Origin: Rhodoferax ferrireducens T118
Lineage (GTDB): Bacteria; Pseudomonadota; Gammaproteobacteria; Burkholderiales; Burkholderiaceae_C
Reading direction: 5' to 3'
Assembly: GCF_000013605.1 (NCBI RefSeq)
Contig: NC_007908.1
Coordinates: 4,648,338 to 4,712,337, forward strand
DNA: 64,000 nt
Shown: positions 53,977-63,991 of the stretch, one piece after another
Numbering within the stretch: the stretch's first letter is position 1
Layout: each line of letters begins with the position of its first letter
Translations under genes and position numbers: made by a program
Notes under the pieces: generated by a model
What the model was told of the DNA's origin: nothing
The model's database searches: none
What the model saw: the letters and a program-made list of their open reading frames with translations, nothing else

Positions 53977-54582
53977 TTATCTGGCAGCGGCAGGCACGAG
54001 TGTTCCCTTGACGCGTCCTTTGAGTTCCATCACACGCTTGAGGTTGTCAAAGTCCATCGCATCAGCGGTAAATTTGTCGTTTCCACGTGTCAGTTCCACC
54101 GGCTTGTGCGACTTGACACGTTCAGTATCCATAAATGCATGCAAAAACTCGCCTCGAAACTCCATTCGTGGCTGAACTTGCCCCGCCTTGTCTGCCATCG
54201 GCTGGCGCACCACATGCGCCTCTCCAAATAGCTGCACTTCAGAAGCGTCAGCATTGGCGACTGCGCGTTTCGCGGTTGCTGTAGTCAGGCCACCCTCTTC
54301 GCTGAATGAGCGGATGCTCACGAGATCAATTTCCAGTGTTTCTGAGTCCGGAAAGTGGCGGGCGTCGGTCCCGAGCACTTCGCTTTTAAGCCGCCCCGCA
54401 TCGTCAAACGATTTCACCGAAAACTTGCGCATGAAGTAATCTGGCTCATGCCGCACCTGAGCCTCCAGCCCGTGTGATATCAGCAGCGGCGTGCTTCTAA
54501 CCAGCCAGTAGGTTCCCAACGCCAGCACGCCCATGAGGATAACGGGCAGGTAAAGCGATAATCGGTCCCCTAACACACGCAT
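53977..54582 (-). CDS. lptC: LPS export protein LptC
   Basis: 201 residues. A single N-terminal membrane helix (DRLSLYLPVILMGVLALGTYW) precedes a periplasmic domain with the beta-jellyroll pattern (VRHEPDYFMRKFSVKSFDDA, LFGEAHVVRQP). LptC receives lipopolysaccharide from LptBFG and passes it to LptA. The ATG at 54582 overlaps the kdsC stop (TAATG), and GTG at 54594 is the alternative. Third gene of the kdsD-kdsC-lptC unit. lptA would be expected next but is not found in the 290 bp that follow. Confidence 0.9.
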   Translation of the reverse strand: MRVLGDRLSLYLPVILMGVLALGTYWLVRSTPLLISHGLEAQVRHEPDYFMRKFSVKSFDDAGRLKSEVLGTDARHFPDSETLEIDLVSIRSFSEEGGLTTATAKRAVANADASEVQLFGEAHVVRQPMADKAGQVQPRMEFRGEFLHAFMDTERVKSHKPVELTRGNDKFTADAMDFDNLKRVMELKGRVKGTLVPAAAR

Positions 54583-55139
54583 TAGATTAGCCACTGACGG
54601 TCTTCCTCCAGCAATGAGACGTACCTGCCGCTTGCCATCATCAGTAGATCACACAACTCTCTTGCCGCTCCTTCGCCACCTCTGGCGCGGGTGACGTAAT
54701 GTGCCACTGCCGTAACCTCCGCGTGAGCATTACACGGCGCGCAAGCCAGTGCACAACGCTGCATTACGGCAAGGTCCGGCCAGTCATCCCCCATTGCCGC
54801 AGCCTGGCTCCAGTTCAAACCCAAGACGCTGAGCGTGTGTTCGGCGGCCGGGCGCTTGTCCTCGGTGCCATAGTGCACATGTTCAATACCCAAAGCTGTC
54901 AACCGCAGACGCAAGGGTTTTGAATCGCGCCCGGTGATCACAGCCGGGACAATGCCGGCGCGTTGCAGTAGCTTGAGCCCATGCCCATCAAGCGTATTAA
55001 AGCGTTTGATGGTCTCACCTTGCTCGGTGAAATACAGGCCACCATCAGTCAGGACGCCGTCTACATCAAAGAAAACGACACGAATGCCCTGCGCCTGCAG
55101 TAGCAACTCGGGCGAAAAATTCAGCGCAACAGACATCAT
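54582..55139 (-). CDS. kdsC: 3-deoxy-D-manno-octulosonate 8-phosphate phosphatase KdsC
   Basis: 185-residue HAD-family phosphatase that removes phosphate from KDO-8-P in lipopolysaccharide synthesis. Motif I is VVFFDVDGVLTDGGLYF with both catalytic Asp. Then LQRAGIVPAVITGRDSKPLR (motif II Thr), HVHYGTEDKRPAAE (the Lys of motif III) and AAMGDDWPDLAVM (motif IV Asp pair). It overlaps kdsD (TGATG) and lptC (TAATG), so all three are translationally coupled. Confidence 0.95.
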   Translation of the reverse strand: MMSVALNFSPELLLQAQGIRVVFFDVDGVLTDGGLYFTEQGETIKRFNTLDGHGLKLLQRAGIVPAVITGRDSKPLRLRLTALGIEHVHYGTEDKRPAAEHTLSVLGLNWSQAAAMGDDWPDLAVMQRCALACAPCNAHAEVTAVAHYVTRARGGEGAARELCDLLMMASGRYVSLLEEDRQWLI

Positions 55140-56140
55140 CAGATCACCTTTGCTCGCATCAGGTCATTGCTGTTGAGCGCGCCGCAAAGCTGACCCGACG
55201 CATCCACCACCAACACGCTGGTAATACAACGCAATTCCATCATTTCCGCAGCTTCTACCGCCAGAGCATCGCGGGCGATGGTGCTGGGATTCGGGTGCAT
55301 CACCTCAGCGGCGGTCGTGCTGCGCAAGTCAATGCCCTGCTCCACCAGGCGACGCAAGTCGCCATCGGTGAAGATTCCCAGCACGTTCATATGATCATCC
55401 ACAACAGCGGTAGCACCCAGACCCTTGACGCTCATCTCCCGCATCAAGTCGCTGAAACTTGCGTGCGGCCCGACGTGGGGAACGGCATCGCCCGAACGCA
55501 TCACGTCACTGACATGCGTGAGCAGCTTACGGCCCAATGCGCCACCGGGGTGAGAGCGGGCGAAGTCCTCAGCCTTGAAACCACGTGCATCCAGCAGCGC
55601 CACCGCCAGCGCGTCACCCAACGCGAGCTGCGCAGTCGTACTGGCAGTTGGTGCCAGATTCAAGGGGCAGGCTTCTTTCTCAACCCCACAATCGAGAAAA
55701 ACATCCGCATGACGGGCCAAAGTAGAACCGGCATGGCCCGTCATGGCAATCAGGGGTGCACCCAGGCGCTTGAGTACCGGCAAAATCGCCGTCAGTTCCT
55801 CAGATTCCCCACTGTTTGAAATGGCCAACACCAAATCAACGGACTTGATCATGCCCAGATCGCCATGGCTGGCCTCTGCGGGATGCACAAACATGGCAGG
55901 TGTACCGGTGGATGCCAAGGTTGCGGCGATCTTGCGACCAATATGCCCACTCTTGCCCATACCCATGACCACCACGCGGCCACGCACGTCAAGCACCATG
56001 GTCACGACGCGGGCGAACGATTCACCCAAATTTTGCTTCAGGCCCAGCACGGCGGCGGCTTCAATATCTAGTGTGTCGCGGGCCAGGCGCAACGCCCGCT
56101 CCGCCTGGGGTGTTGAAGACTGGGTGTGTTGAAGTGTCAT
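55139..56140 (-). CDS. kdsD: Arabinose-5-phosphate isomerase
   Basis: 333 residues: an SIS sugar-isomerase domain (VVVMGMGKSGHIGRKIAATL, STGTPAMFVHPAEASHGDLG, LAISNSGESEELTAIL) followed by two CBS domains (GLGATAVVDDHMNVLGIFTD and AEVMHPNPSTIARDALAVEA). It converts ribulose-5-P to arabinose-5-P, the first step of KDO synthesis. It is the first gene of the unit, and the antiporter gene is divergent 43 bp away. Confidence 0.95.
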   Translation of the reverse strand: MTLQHTQSSTPQAERALRLARDTLDIEAAAVLGLKQNLGESFARVVTMVLDVRGRVVVMGMGKSGHIGRKIAATLASTGTPAMFVHPAEASHGDLGMIKSVDLVLAISNSGESEELTAILPVLKRLGAPLIAMTGHAGSTLARHADVFLDCGVEKEACPLNLAPTASTTAQLALGDALAVALLDARGFKAEDFARSHPGGALGRKLLTHVSDVMRSGDAVPHVGPHASFSDLMREMSVKGLGATAVVDDHMNVLGIFTDGDLRRLVEQGIDLRSTTAAEVMHPNPSTIARDALAVEAAEMMELRCITSVLVVDASGQLCGALNSNDLMRAKVI

Positions 56141-56182
56141 GACGACATTTTATCGACGCCATCTGCTTGTTAGTATCTGGGG

Positions 56183-58168
56183 GTGAATCCGCTTGACTTG
56201 ACACTTCTATATTTACTGGCCGCTGTGCTGGGCGTCGTGGCGTGTCGCTCTTTGAAATTGCCACCCATGCTCGGCTACTTGGCCGTTGGGATCGTGATTG
56301 GACCCAACGCTTTGGCCTTGGCAAAAAATGCGGACGGCGTGCGCCATCTGGGTGAGTTTGGTGTAGTCTTTCTGATGTTTGTCATTGGGCTGGAGTTCAA
56401 TTTACCCAAGCTTCGTGCCATGCGAAGCCATGTGTTTGGGCTTGGTTTTTTCCAGGTGCTCTTGACCATGCTCGGCGCCACGGCAGCCATGCTGGGTTTG
56501 GGAATGATGGCTCCGACGCTTTGGGGCATGGGCTGGCAGACTGCGTTGGCACTCTCAAGTGCGTTGGCCATGAGCAGCACCGCCATTGTGGTTAAGCTGA
56601 TGACCGAACGACTGGAGATGGAATCGGAGCACGGCAAACGGGTCATGGGCGTACTGCTGTTTCAAGATTTGGCAGTGGTGCCGCTGTTGGTGCTGATCCC
56701 GGCACTGGGGGTATCGGCCGAGTCGCTTTTTCAAACTCTTGCCTTCGCCAGCCTCAAGGCGACACTTTTGATTGCTTTGCTGCTGGTCGGCGGCCCGCGT
56801 GTGATGCGCTTTTGGCTGACGCTGGTGGCCCGGCGCAAAAGTGAAGAGTTGTTTGTCCTGAACCTGCTGTTCATTACACTGGGATTGGCCTGGTTGACAG
56901 AGATGGCGGGCCTGAGTCTGGCATTGGGTGCCTTTATTGCGGGTATGCTGATCTCGGAGACACAATACAAACAACAGGTGGAGTCGGACATCCGTCCCTT
57001 TCACGACGTGTTGTTGGGCCTGTTTTTTATCAGCATCGGGATGATGCTGGATTGGCGACTGGTGCTGGAACGTTGGCCGCTGGTGCTGTTGCTGGTCTCC
57101 GTCCCGGTATTTTTCAAGGCAGCATTAGTGGGCCTGCTGGCACGGAGTTTGGGTGCCACCACAGGCGTTTCACTGCGCACCGGCCTGTACCTGGCGCAGG
57201 CTGGCGAATTCGGTTTTGTGTTGTTGACACTCGCTCAATCCAATGCACTGGTGCCGCCCGCACTGCTTAATCCGATACTGGCCAGCATGGTGCTCTCAAT
57301 GTTGGCCACACCATTTGTCATCATGTACAGCAACCAAATCGTTTTGAAGTGGGTCAGCAGCGAATGGCTGCAACAGTCTCTGCAAATGACCTCCATTGCG
57401 CGCCAGTCGATCAAGGCCAACAAGCATGTCATCATTTGCGGCTACGGTCGCTGCGGACAAAATCTGGCGCGCATGCTCGACCAGGAAAGCATACCTTATA
57501 TCGCGCTTGATCTTGATCCCGACCGGGTGCGCCAGGCCACCGTCGCCGGCGACTCGGTGGTATTTGGGGACGCTGCCCGCCTGCAGGCACTGATCGCCGC
57601 CGGGCTGGCCCGGGCCAGTGCCGTCGTCATTACATACCTTGAAGTTCAGAGCGCCTTGAAGGTTCTGGCTCACACACGAGACCATGCGCCGCAGGTGCCA
57701 GTCATCGTGCGAACACAGGACGATCACGATCTTGAGGCCCTGCGCAAGGCGGGTGCAACCGAGGTGGTGCCAGAGGCGATTGAAGGCTCACTGATGCTGG
57801 CCAGCCACGCCTTGGCTTTGGTGGGCGTACCGATGCGGCGGGTGATTCGCATTGTGCGCGACCAGCGTGATGCTCGTTACAACCTGCTGCGCGGCTACTT
57901 TCACGGGGCCGACGACGATTCTGTCGATGAGTTAGGCCAGGATCGCCTCTCGACACTGACGCTGCCGCTTGGCGCCAAAGTCGTGGGCAAGCCGCTCAGC
58001 CAGCTGGCCCTATTGGCAGTAGATGTCCGCATCGTCAGCCTGCGCCGCAGCGGAGGGCATGTCAAGTCTGTCAACCCGGATTTGCTGATAGAGGAGGGCG
58101 ACACACTCGTGCTTTCGGGCAAGACCGAGGCACTCGCGTTAGCCGAGCAGAAATTGCTCAAGGGTTGA
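56183..58168 (+). CDS. Kef-type monovalent cation/proton antiporter (CPA2)
   Basis: 661 residues. A membrane half of about twelve helices is typical of CPA2 antiporters: [53 protein letters not shown] and [18 protein letters not shown]. Then a cytosolic RCK_N domain with Rossmann motif [17 protein letters not shown] and an RCK_C region ending in [20 protein letters not shown]. Exports K+ or Na+ in exchange for protons; the C-terminal NAD(H) domain gates it. Similar to KefB/C and YbaL, but no KefF/G partner is encoded nearby. Divergent from kdsD, convergent with nothing; apt follows on the same strand. Confidence 0.9.
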   Translation: MNPLDLTLLYLLAAVLGVVACRSLKLPPMLGYLAVGIVIGPNALALAKNADGVRHLGEFGVVFLMFVIGLEFNLPKLRAMRSHVFGLGFFQVLLTMLGATAAMLGLGMMAPTLWGMGWQTALALSSALAMSSTAIVVKLMTERLEMESEHGKRVMGVLLFQDLAVVPLLVLIPALGVSAESLFQTLAFASLKATLLIALLLVGGPRVMRFWLTLVARRKSEELFVLNLLFITLGLAWLTEMAGLSLALGAFIAGMLISETQYKQQVESDIRPFHDVLLGLFFISIGMMLDWRLVLERWPLVLLLVSVPVFFKAALVGLLARSLGATTGVSLRTGLYLAQAGEFGFVLLTLAQSNALVPPALLNPILASMVLSMLATPFVIMYSNQIVLKWVSSEWLQQSLQMTSIARQSIKANKHVIICGYGRCGQNLARMLDQESIPYIALDLDPDRVRQATVAGDSVVFGDAARLQALIAAGLARASAVVITYLEVQSALKVLAHTRDHAPQVPVIVRTQDDHDLEALRKAGATEVVPEAIEGSLMLASHALALVGVPMRRVIRIVRDQRDARYNLLRGYFHGADDDSVDELGQDRLSTLTLPLGAKVVGKPLSQLALLAVDVRIVSLRRSGGHVKSVNPDLLIEEGDTLVLSGKTEALALAEQKLLKG

Positions 58169-58235
58169 CCAGCCATGGCGCGACCAGGAGCAAGCGCGAG
58201 GCACAATGCCGACTCCAGCCTTAACACGATATTCC

Positions 58236-58790
58236 ATGCAAAATCTCAGCGTCGACCAGTACCTCCGGGCTCACATTCGTACCGTTCCTGATTGGCCAGC
58301 ACCGGGCGTGCAGTTTCGCGATATCACGCCGCTCTTGCAGGATGCCAAGGTATTTCGGGTATTGATCGACGCCTTTATCCACCGCTACATGGACCCCTCC
58401 ATACGGCCTGATGTGGTCGCCGGGCTGGATGCCCGCGGCTTCATTTTGGGTGCGGTGGTTGCTTATGAGTTGAATGTGGGCTTTGTACCGATTCGGAAAA
58501 AAGGAAAGCTGCCTTTCACAACGGTAGAAGAGACCTACGAGTTGGAGTATGGCAGTGCCACCGTTGAACTGCACACCGACGCCGTCAAACCGGGTGACCG
58601 CGTACTGCTCATTGACGACCTGATCGCGACCGGCGGCACCATGATGGCCGGCATGAAATTGCTTGAAAAACTTGGGGCTCAGGTGATCGAAGGAGCCGCC
58701 ATTGTTGACTTGCCGGAGCTTGGCGGCTCTGACAAGCTCAGGGCTTCGGGTCTTGCGCTTTTCACGCTGCTCGATTTTTCCGGACACTGA
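58236..58790 (+). CDS. apt: Adenine phosphoribosyltransferase
   Basis: 184 residues from ATG 58236 (starts [20 protein letters not shown]). Type I PRTase that salvages adenine with PRPP to AMP. PRPP-binding motif [17 protein letters not shown] near residue 125, and [20 protein letters not shown] earlier. An earlier frame start at 58206 is rejected for length. It lies 67 bp after the antiporter and converges with the hypothetical gene 15 bp away. Confidence 0.96.
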   Translation: MQNLSVDQYLRAHIRTVPDWPAPGVQFRDITPLLQDAKVFRVLIDAFIHRYMDPSIRPDVVAGLDARGFILGAVVAYELNVGFVPIRKKGKLPFTTVEETYELEYGSATVELHTDAVKPGDRVLLIDDLIATGGTMMAGMKLLEKLGAQVIEGAAIVDLPELGGSDKLRASGLALFTLLDFSGH

Positions 58791-58805
58791 AGCCGGGTTA
58801 AGCCT

Positions 58806-59528
58806 TTAACTTAAATCACCGTACTGGGTAACACCCAGTGGCGAAGCACGCTCGTCTGGATCCACCATTTGCGTGTCTTCAAATTCTTCGAACGGCGCCG
58901 GGTTGCGTCGCCCCGATGTCACAATTTTCCCTGGCGTTGACACGGGCATTGGAGTGCTTGCACTTGCCAGCGCCCGCTTGAAGGCGGCCACCTCGTCTTG
59001 TTGCAGCGGCTCATAGCGGGGCGTCAGGTTGCGCGCCATCAGAGGTATTTCCGGCTGGCTGGCAGCTTTCGGTTCAGAGGCCTTTCTGGACATTTGAGAC
59101 ATGTGAATGGGCTGACTGGACGGCAGGCCATTTGTGACGTGATCGTTCACACGCCAGTAAACGGCGGTGACCAAGATGTCATGCCGCATCTTGGCCGCCT
59201 GAACCATCAGAGACTCAATCTCAGCCAGACGTGCGGTCTCACTTGCCACTTTGTCGGTTAGATCCATCATGACGAGATACTGGCGCCCAGCCGCATCCAG
59301 TGACAATACCTTGAATTTGTAACTGGTGGCCAGCACCCCGGCCCTGATCATCGAGTCGCGTACGACAGCGTACAGAAGTTGCCGACGTTCAATGCGCGCG
59401 GTTTTTCGATTCACGTCGCGAATCGCTGGCGCTGGGGCCGCAACAGCAACGGCCCCCAGCCCCATACCGTCTGTCGCCGAGGCTGTGGTTACAGACTTTC
59501 TTTTGGTGAACCAACTGAATATTGACAT
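58806..59528 (-). CDS. Conserved hypothetical protein
   Basis: 240 residues, no recognised domain. N-terminal basic stretch MSIFSWFTKRKSVTTA, then a folded-looking alpha/beta region of about 100 residues (ARIERRQLLYAVVRDSMIRA, FKVLSLDAAGRQYLVMMDLT), and a Pro/Ser-rich linker to an acidic tail. The pattern resembles small cytoplasmic proteins of Comamonadaceae near the origin-side genes. ATG 59528 is taken; four more codons upstream are possible. Separate from mnmE by 110 bp. Confidence 0.7.
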   Translation of the reverse strand: MSIFSWFTKRKSVTTASATDGMGLGAVAVAAPAPAIRDVNRKTARIERRQLLYAVVRDSMIRAGVLATSYKFKVLSLDAAGRQYLVMMDLTDKVASETARLAEIESLMVQAAKMRHDILVTAVYWRVNDHVTNGLPSSQPIHMSQMSRKASEPKAASQPEIPLMARNLTPRYEPLQQDEVAAFKRALASASTPMPVSTPGKIVTSGRRNPAPFEEFEDTQMVDPDERASPLGVTQYGDLS

Positions 59529-59637
59529 TTTTTCTTTCAACGCGGGAGGAAACGATGGGGCCTATTTTGTCCACCGGGAAAACCTGAAATTCGGCAACTT
59601 ACGGTCACCCTTTGTTAAGAATAGACACCCAACGAAG

Positions 59638-61047
59638 CTATTTGCCAATACAAAACCGCGAGAATATCACTCCAAGAAGATCGTCTGATGAAAAGTCGCC
59701 CGTTATTTCACCCAGTGCATTTTGTGCCAGGCGGAGCTCTTCGGCCAGCAGATCAAGCGCTTGGGCCTTGGCCTCCAGGTGGAAGCCGGCGGTCATCAAA
59801 TGAGCCGCCGTCCGGTGCAATGCCTGCACATGCCGTTCACGTGCCATATAGACACCCTCGGGCTTAGACTGCCAACCCACCAGCTCCAGCAATTTTCGGC
59901 GCAAAGTGTCCAGTCCAGCGCCGGTCTTGGCTGACAACTGCAAACCCGCCTGCTGACACGGTCGGTCGATCACATCGGCCTTGTTCCAGATTTCAATCAC
60001 TGGCACGCTTGCAGACAACTTCCCGGCGATAGCCTCTGCGATGACTGCGTCAGCAGCTATGTAATCTGTAGCGTTTTTACGTGTCAAGTCATGCAAAAAC
60101 AAGACCGCGTCGGCCGCCTCAATCACATCCCAGGTGCGGGCGATGCCTATTTTTTCTATCACATCATCGCTGTCGCGCAAGCCTGCCGTGTCGATCACAT
60201 GAACCGGCACACCTTCGATCTGGATGGTCTGTTGCACTTTATCTCGGGTGGTACCGGCGATTGGCGTCACGATCGCCAACTCAGCCCCCGCCAGCGCATT
60301 GAGTAAGGACGACTTGCCGACGTTGGGCTGACCTGCGATCACGACCGTGATCCCTTCACGTAGCAGGGCGCCCTGGCTCGCCTTTTGCAGCACGGATTGC
60401 AGTGACTGCTGTAAATCTGACAATTGCCCGCGCGCATCTGCTTGGCGCAAAAAGTCGATTTCTTCTTCAGGAAAATCCAGCGTCGCCTCCACCAGCATCC
60501 GCAAATGAATCAAGGCCTCGCGCAAGATATGGATTTCTTGGGAGAAAGCGCCTGACAAAGAGCGGCTGGCACTGCGGGCCGCCGCCTCGGTACTGGCATC
60601 GATCAGGTCAGCGATAGCCTCCGCCTGGGCCAGATCAATCTTGTCATTCAGGAAAGCGCGCTCTGAAAATTCGCCAGGCAGCGCGGGTCGCAAACCCACC
60701 AGCCGAGGCATCTGACTGACGGGATCAAGCTCTGCCCCGGCCTCCAGGCAACGTGCCAGCAACAGTTGCAGTACCACCGGCCCACCATGCGCCTGCAACT
60801 CCAACACATCTTCACCCGTAAACGAATGAGGCGCTGGAAAATAGAGCGCGATTCCCTGGTCAATCGCCAATTGGCTGCGATCAAGAAACGGCAGGTAAGT
60901 TGCCTCACGGGCCCTCAGCTGCCGCCCCAAAAGCGCCTGCATTAAAGACCCAATACTTTTCCCGCTGACCCGCACAATGCCCACCGCACCCCGACCGGGG
61001 GCAGTGGCAATGGCGACAATTGGGTCTTGATGACGCGGCAGCGACAC
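59638..61047 (-). CDS. mnmE: tRNA modification GTPase MnmE
   Basis: 469 residues, full length. An N-terminal tetrahydrofolate-binding domain, a helical domain and a Ras-like G domain inserted in it: G1 [21 protein letters not shown]2 IAGTTRD, G3 [17 protein letters not shown]4 IEIWNKADV. It ends with the catalytic FCIGK. With MnmG it makes the 5-carboxymethylaminomethyl group at wobble uridine 34. Next to yidC, its usual place on this side of the origin. Confidence 0.97.
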
Positions 61048-61100
61048 GGGAACTCAGCCGCAGCTGTGCCGCCCCTGTGAAGAACACACGAAGTTGCTCA

Positions 61101-62816
61101 TCATTTGAAACTGGGCAGATGGAACTTCGGCGGCACGCCCATACGGGTGTTGATGAGCCACTGCTGCGCGATCGACAAGATATTGTTGGTAATCCAGTAC
61201 AGCACCAAGCCCGCTGGGAAGAAGAAGAACATCACGCTGAAGGCCAGCGGCATGAACCACATCATCTTGGCCTGCATCGGGTCCGGCGGCGCTGGATTCA
61301 AGGACGTCTGCAACACAGTCGTCAATGTCATCACCAGCGGCAAAATGTAGAACGGATCAGGCGATGAAAGATCGTGAATCCACAGTATCCAGGGCGCGTT
61401 GCGCATCTCAACACTGGCGAGAAGCACCCAATACAAGGCAATGAACACCGGGATCTGAATCATGATCGGGAAACAGCCCCCCATGGGGTTGACTTTTTCT
61501 TCGCGGTAGATGCGCATCATCTCCTGCTGCATTTGCTGCGGGTTGTCCTTCAGGCGCTCCCGCATTTCGGTGACCTTCGGATTCACCGCTTTCATCTTGG
61601 CCATGCTGGCGTAGGCCTTGGCATTGAGCCAGTAAAAGGCCGCCTTTAACAACAACACCAAGGCGACAATGGACCACCCCCAGTTACCTAGGAAGCTTTC
61701 AATCGCATGGAGCAACCAGTACAACGGCTTGGCCAAAATGGTCAGCCAGCCATAGTCCTTGACCAACTCCAGCCCTGGCGCCAGTGCCTCAAGCACCTTT
61801 TCTTCCTGTGGACCAGCAAAGAATCTTGCCTCCACGGACTTGCTGGCGCCAGGCGCAATGTTGTCCATGGGGGTGATCATGCCAACGGCATACAGATTGG
61901 TATCGACCTTGCGCAGGAACAGATCGCGTTTGATGCCATCGCCCAACAACCAGGCACTGGCAAAGTAATGCTGCACCATGGCCACATAGCCGCTTTCCGC
62001 AGTCTTTTCGACATCAACCTTGTTGTTTTCGATGTCCTTGAAGTCGACCTTCTGGTATTTCTTGGCCTCGGTATAGATCGCCGGGCCGGTGAAGGTGGAA
62101 TAGAACTTGGACTCTCCCAGCGGCTTGGTGCCATCGCGCACCAACTGCAGGTACAACTGCGGCGAGACCGCAGCGGTGCCAACGTTGACCACCTCATGCT
62201 TGACTGCCACCGCATAGGTGCCACGGGTGAGGGTAAAGGTCTTTACCAGTTTGACGCCGCCAAGCTCCGGGGATTCGAACCGGATAACCAGTTGATTGCT
62301 GCCCTCCTGCAACGTGCGCTCCCCTGGAGCGACGGTCATGACGGTCTTGTGCGTCGGAAAAGTGCCGCCTGCCGCCCCGGCAATCAGCCCAGTTTGCGCC
62401 ATGTAGGTATGGTCTTTGTTGCTCTCCAGCAGAACAAAGTGTTTGCTCTTGTCAGCCATGTCGGCGTGCCTGACAAACTCGGTTTGTACAACCGACGCGC
62501 CTTCGGTATCAAAGGTGAGCTTGAGTACATCGGTTGTCACGACCAAGCGCTCGTGGGCTGCGGCAGACGCGTCAGTTGTAGAGGTCAATCCAGCTGCAGC
62601 CCCCGTCATCTGTGCGGCAGCAGCTACAGTATTTGCAGTAGGAACACCCGCTGGCACACTGGACGCAGGCACCGGCGGGTGGGCCGTTGCCGCCGTGTTG
62701 GACGCACTGGGGAAAAAAGTAGCTTTGTGGCCATTAAAAACCTGCCACTGATCCCACAGCAGAACCATGGAAAAGCCAAAAATCACCCACAAAATGGTGC
62801 GGCGAATATCGTTCAT
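61101..62816 (-). CDS. yidC: Membrane protein insertase YidC
   Basis: 571 residues. One N-terminal helix (TILWVIFGFSMVLLWDQW), a large periplasmic beta-sandwich domain (about residues 60-340) and the conserved five-helix insertase core: KPLYWLLHAIESFLGNWGWS, MRERLKDNPQQMQQEMMRIY, NPMGGCFPIMIQIPVFIALY. It inserts inner-membrane proteins alone or with SecYEG. The ATG overlaps the yidD stop (ATGA). Confidence 0.97.
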   Translation of the reverse strand: MNDIRRTILWVIFGFSMVLLWDQWQVFNGHKATFFPSASNTAATAHPPVPASSVPAGVPTANTVAAAAQMTGAAAGLTSTTDASAAAHERLVVTTDVLKLTFDTEGASVVQTEFVRHADMADKSKHFVLLESNKDHTYMAQTGLIAGAAGGTFPTHKTVMTVAPGERTLQEGSNQLVIRFESPELGGVKLVKTFTLTRGTYAVAVKHEVVNVGTAAVSPQLYLQLVRDGTKPLGESKFYSTFTGPAIYTEAKKYQKVDFKDIENNKVDVEKTAESGYVAMVQHYFASAWLLGDGIKRDLFLRKVDTNLYAVGMITPMDNIAPGASKSVEARFFAGPQEEKVLEALAPGLELVKDYGWLTILAKPLYWLLHAIESFLGNWGWSIVALVLLLKAAFYWLNAKAYASMAKMKAVNPKVTEMRERLKDNPQQMQQEMMRIYREEKVNPMGGCFPIMIQIPVFIALYWVLLASVEMRNAPWILWIHDLSSPDPFYILPLVMTLTTVLQTSLNPAPPDPMQAKMMWFMPLAFSVMFFFFPAGLVLYWITNNILSIAQQWLINTRMGVPPKFHLPSFK

Positions 62817-63097
62817 GAAGACTTCTTTTCAGAGGAAGGGTGAATCAGTTGGGTAAACAACTGGGATTTGAATCGGGGTTTTTCACTCGGAACCGGATCG
62901 GAACCGCCCGCGCACCAGGGATGACAACGTGCGAGTCTCGTCAACGTCAGATAACTGCCCGCTGCCGCGCCATGCGTTTGCAAGGCCTGCAGGGAATAGG
63001 CAGAACAAGTCGGCTCAAATCGGCAGGACGAACCCAGCCAAGGACTCAACAGCAAGCGGTAGCCCTTGACTATGCCGACCAGCACGTCCCTGATCAT
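62813..63097 (-). CDS. yidD: Membrane protein insertion efficiency factor YidD
   Basis: 94 residues with the family signature GYRLLLSPWLGSSCRFEPTC and AARCHPWCAGGSDPVP-type end (here LARCHPWCAGGSDPVP). A small membrane-associated helper of YidC. Overlaps rnpA at its start and yidC at its stop, both as ATGA, so the three are translated together. A C-terminal extension of about 20 polar residues is present. Confidence 0.95.
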   Translation of the reverse strand: MIRDVLVGIVKGYRLLLSPWLGSSCRFEPTCSAYSLQALQTHGAAAGSYLTLTRLARCHPWCAGGSDPVPSEKPRFKSQLFTQLIHPSSEKKSS

Positions 63098-63564
63098 GAT
63101 GCACCGCCTGTCAAAGCAAGGCCTTGCGACCGAGCCGTTGCCCGTGCAAACAGCTGCTGCAATTCCAGTCGGACCGCCATCTTGAGCGCCGCAGACGTGG
63201 CGCTGATGAACTGTTTAGAGTCAATGGCGGCGCGCAAGCGCACGACGTGGGCAGCCATAGGAAGCATTGTCTCAAAGTCGGCGCTCACGCTGTAGATCTG
63301 ACGCTTGATGGCATTGCGTGTGACAGCCCGTTTCGCCCAGCGTTTGGCCACCATGGCCCCTAGCCACACGTCGCTCAAAGCAAAAAGTGCTGAGTCAGAG
63401 GTCATTACCGACGCCAGCGGCTTGTTTCTGTTCACCGGACCATCAAGCGCAACGCGATGCAAAGCGAAGTGCGCCGTTCGGGCCACCGTGCTGCCAGCCA
63501 GCACAGCCTGAAACTGACTTCGCGTCTTCAGTCGCTGCAATTTGAAGCGGCGCCAGAACTGCAA
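63094..63564 (-). CDS. rnpA: Ribonuclease P protein component
   Basis: 156 residues, protein part of RNase P for tRNA 5' maturation. Core block MVAKRWAKRAVTRNAIKRQI is the conserved R-N-x-x-K-R RNA-binding motif; the start LKTRSQFQAVLAGSTVARTA is usual for the betaproteobacterial form. Longer than the E. coli protein (119). The start at 63564 is the longest option; a TTG-initiated shorter form from about residue 9-11 is possible. Confidence 0.93.
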   Translation of the reverse strand: MQFWRRFKLQRLKTRSQFQAVLAGSTVARTAHFALHRVALDGPVNRNKPLASVMTSDSALFALSDVWLGAMVAKRWAKRAVTRNAIKRQIYSVSADFETMLPMAAHVVRLRAAIDSKQFISATSAALKMAVRLELQQLFARATARSQGLALTGGAS

Positions 63565-63596
63565 ATCACAGTCGCAAACTATGCGGGCGGCCAGAC

Positions 63597-63731
63597 TCAG
63601 ACCGCCAGACGCTTGCGCCCTTTGGCGCGGCGAGCGTTGATCACAGCGCGGCCGCCACGGGTTTTCATGCGAACCAGAAAACCGTGAGTGCGGGCGCGGC
63701 GAATCTTGGAGGGTTGGTAAGTGCGTTTCAT
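63597..63731 (-). CDS. rpmH: 50S ribosomal protein L34
   Basis: 44 residues, starting [20 protein letters not shown], exactly the usual L34 size. The ATG at 63731 is chosen within a longer open frame. It is transcribed away from the origin region, and rnpA follows 33 bp after its stop. Confidence 0.97.
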   Translation of the reverse strand: MKRTYQPSKIRRARTHGFLVRMKTRGGRAVINARRAKGRKRLAV

Positions 63732-63933
63732 TTTGGAAATCCTAAAGGGCTCAATGACGGCCCGCAAATTTTCTAAAAAATTACCGGGCCGCAGTCTTAA
63801 CTCCCCCAATACGTTCAGAGGAACCGGTGATTATCGCAAACTTTCCAGGCCACGGCAAATTCTCTCTTGAACCGCCTTGAACGCGTGGTCCGCCGCATTC
63901 AACACGAGCCTGCGTTAGCAGCCTTTCTCGGCT

Positions 63934-63991
63934 TGTGGACAAATGCTTGATAAATTACAATTTGCGCTACGGCAATCTACAACTATCCACA
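63934..63991. other. DnaA-box-like sites next to rpmH (origin/dnaA region)
   Basis: TGTGGACAA at 63934-63942 and CTATCCACA at 63983-63991 each differ from the consensus box TTATCCACA (or its complement) at one position. With the rpmH-rnpA-yidD-yidC-mnmE order this marks the replication-origin side of dnaA, which should begin just beyond the right edge. Only the edge of the origin is visible, so its extent cannot be given. Confidence 0.65.

Noticed and set aside
61707..62843. 378-residue plus-strand open frame opposite yidC
   Set aside because: It mirrors the codons of yidC, has no ribosome site and shows no family motif.
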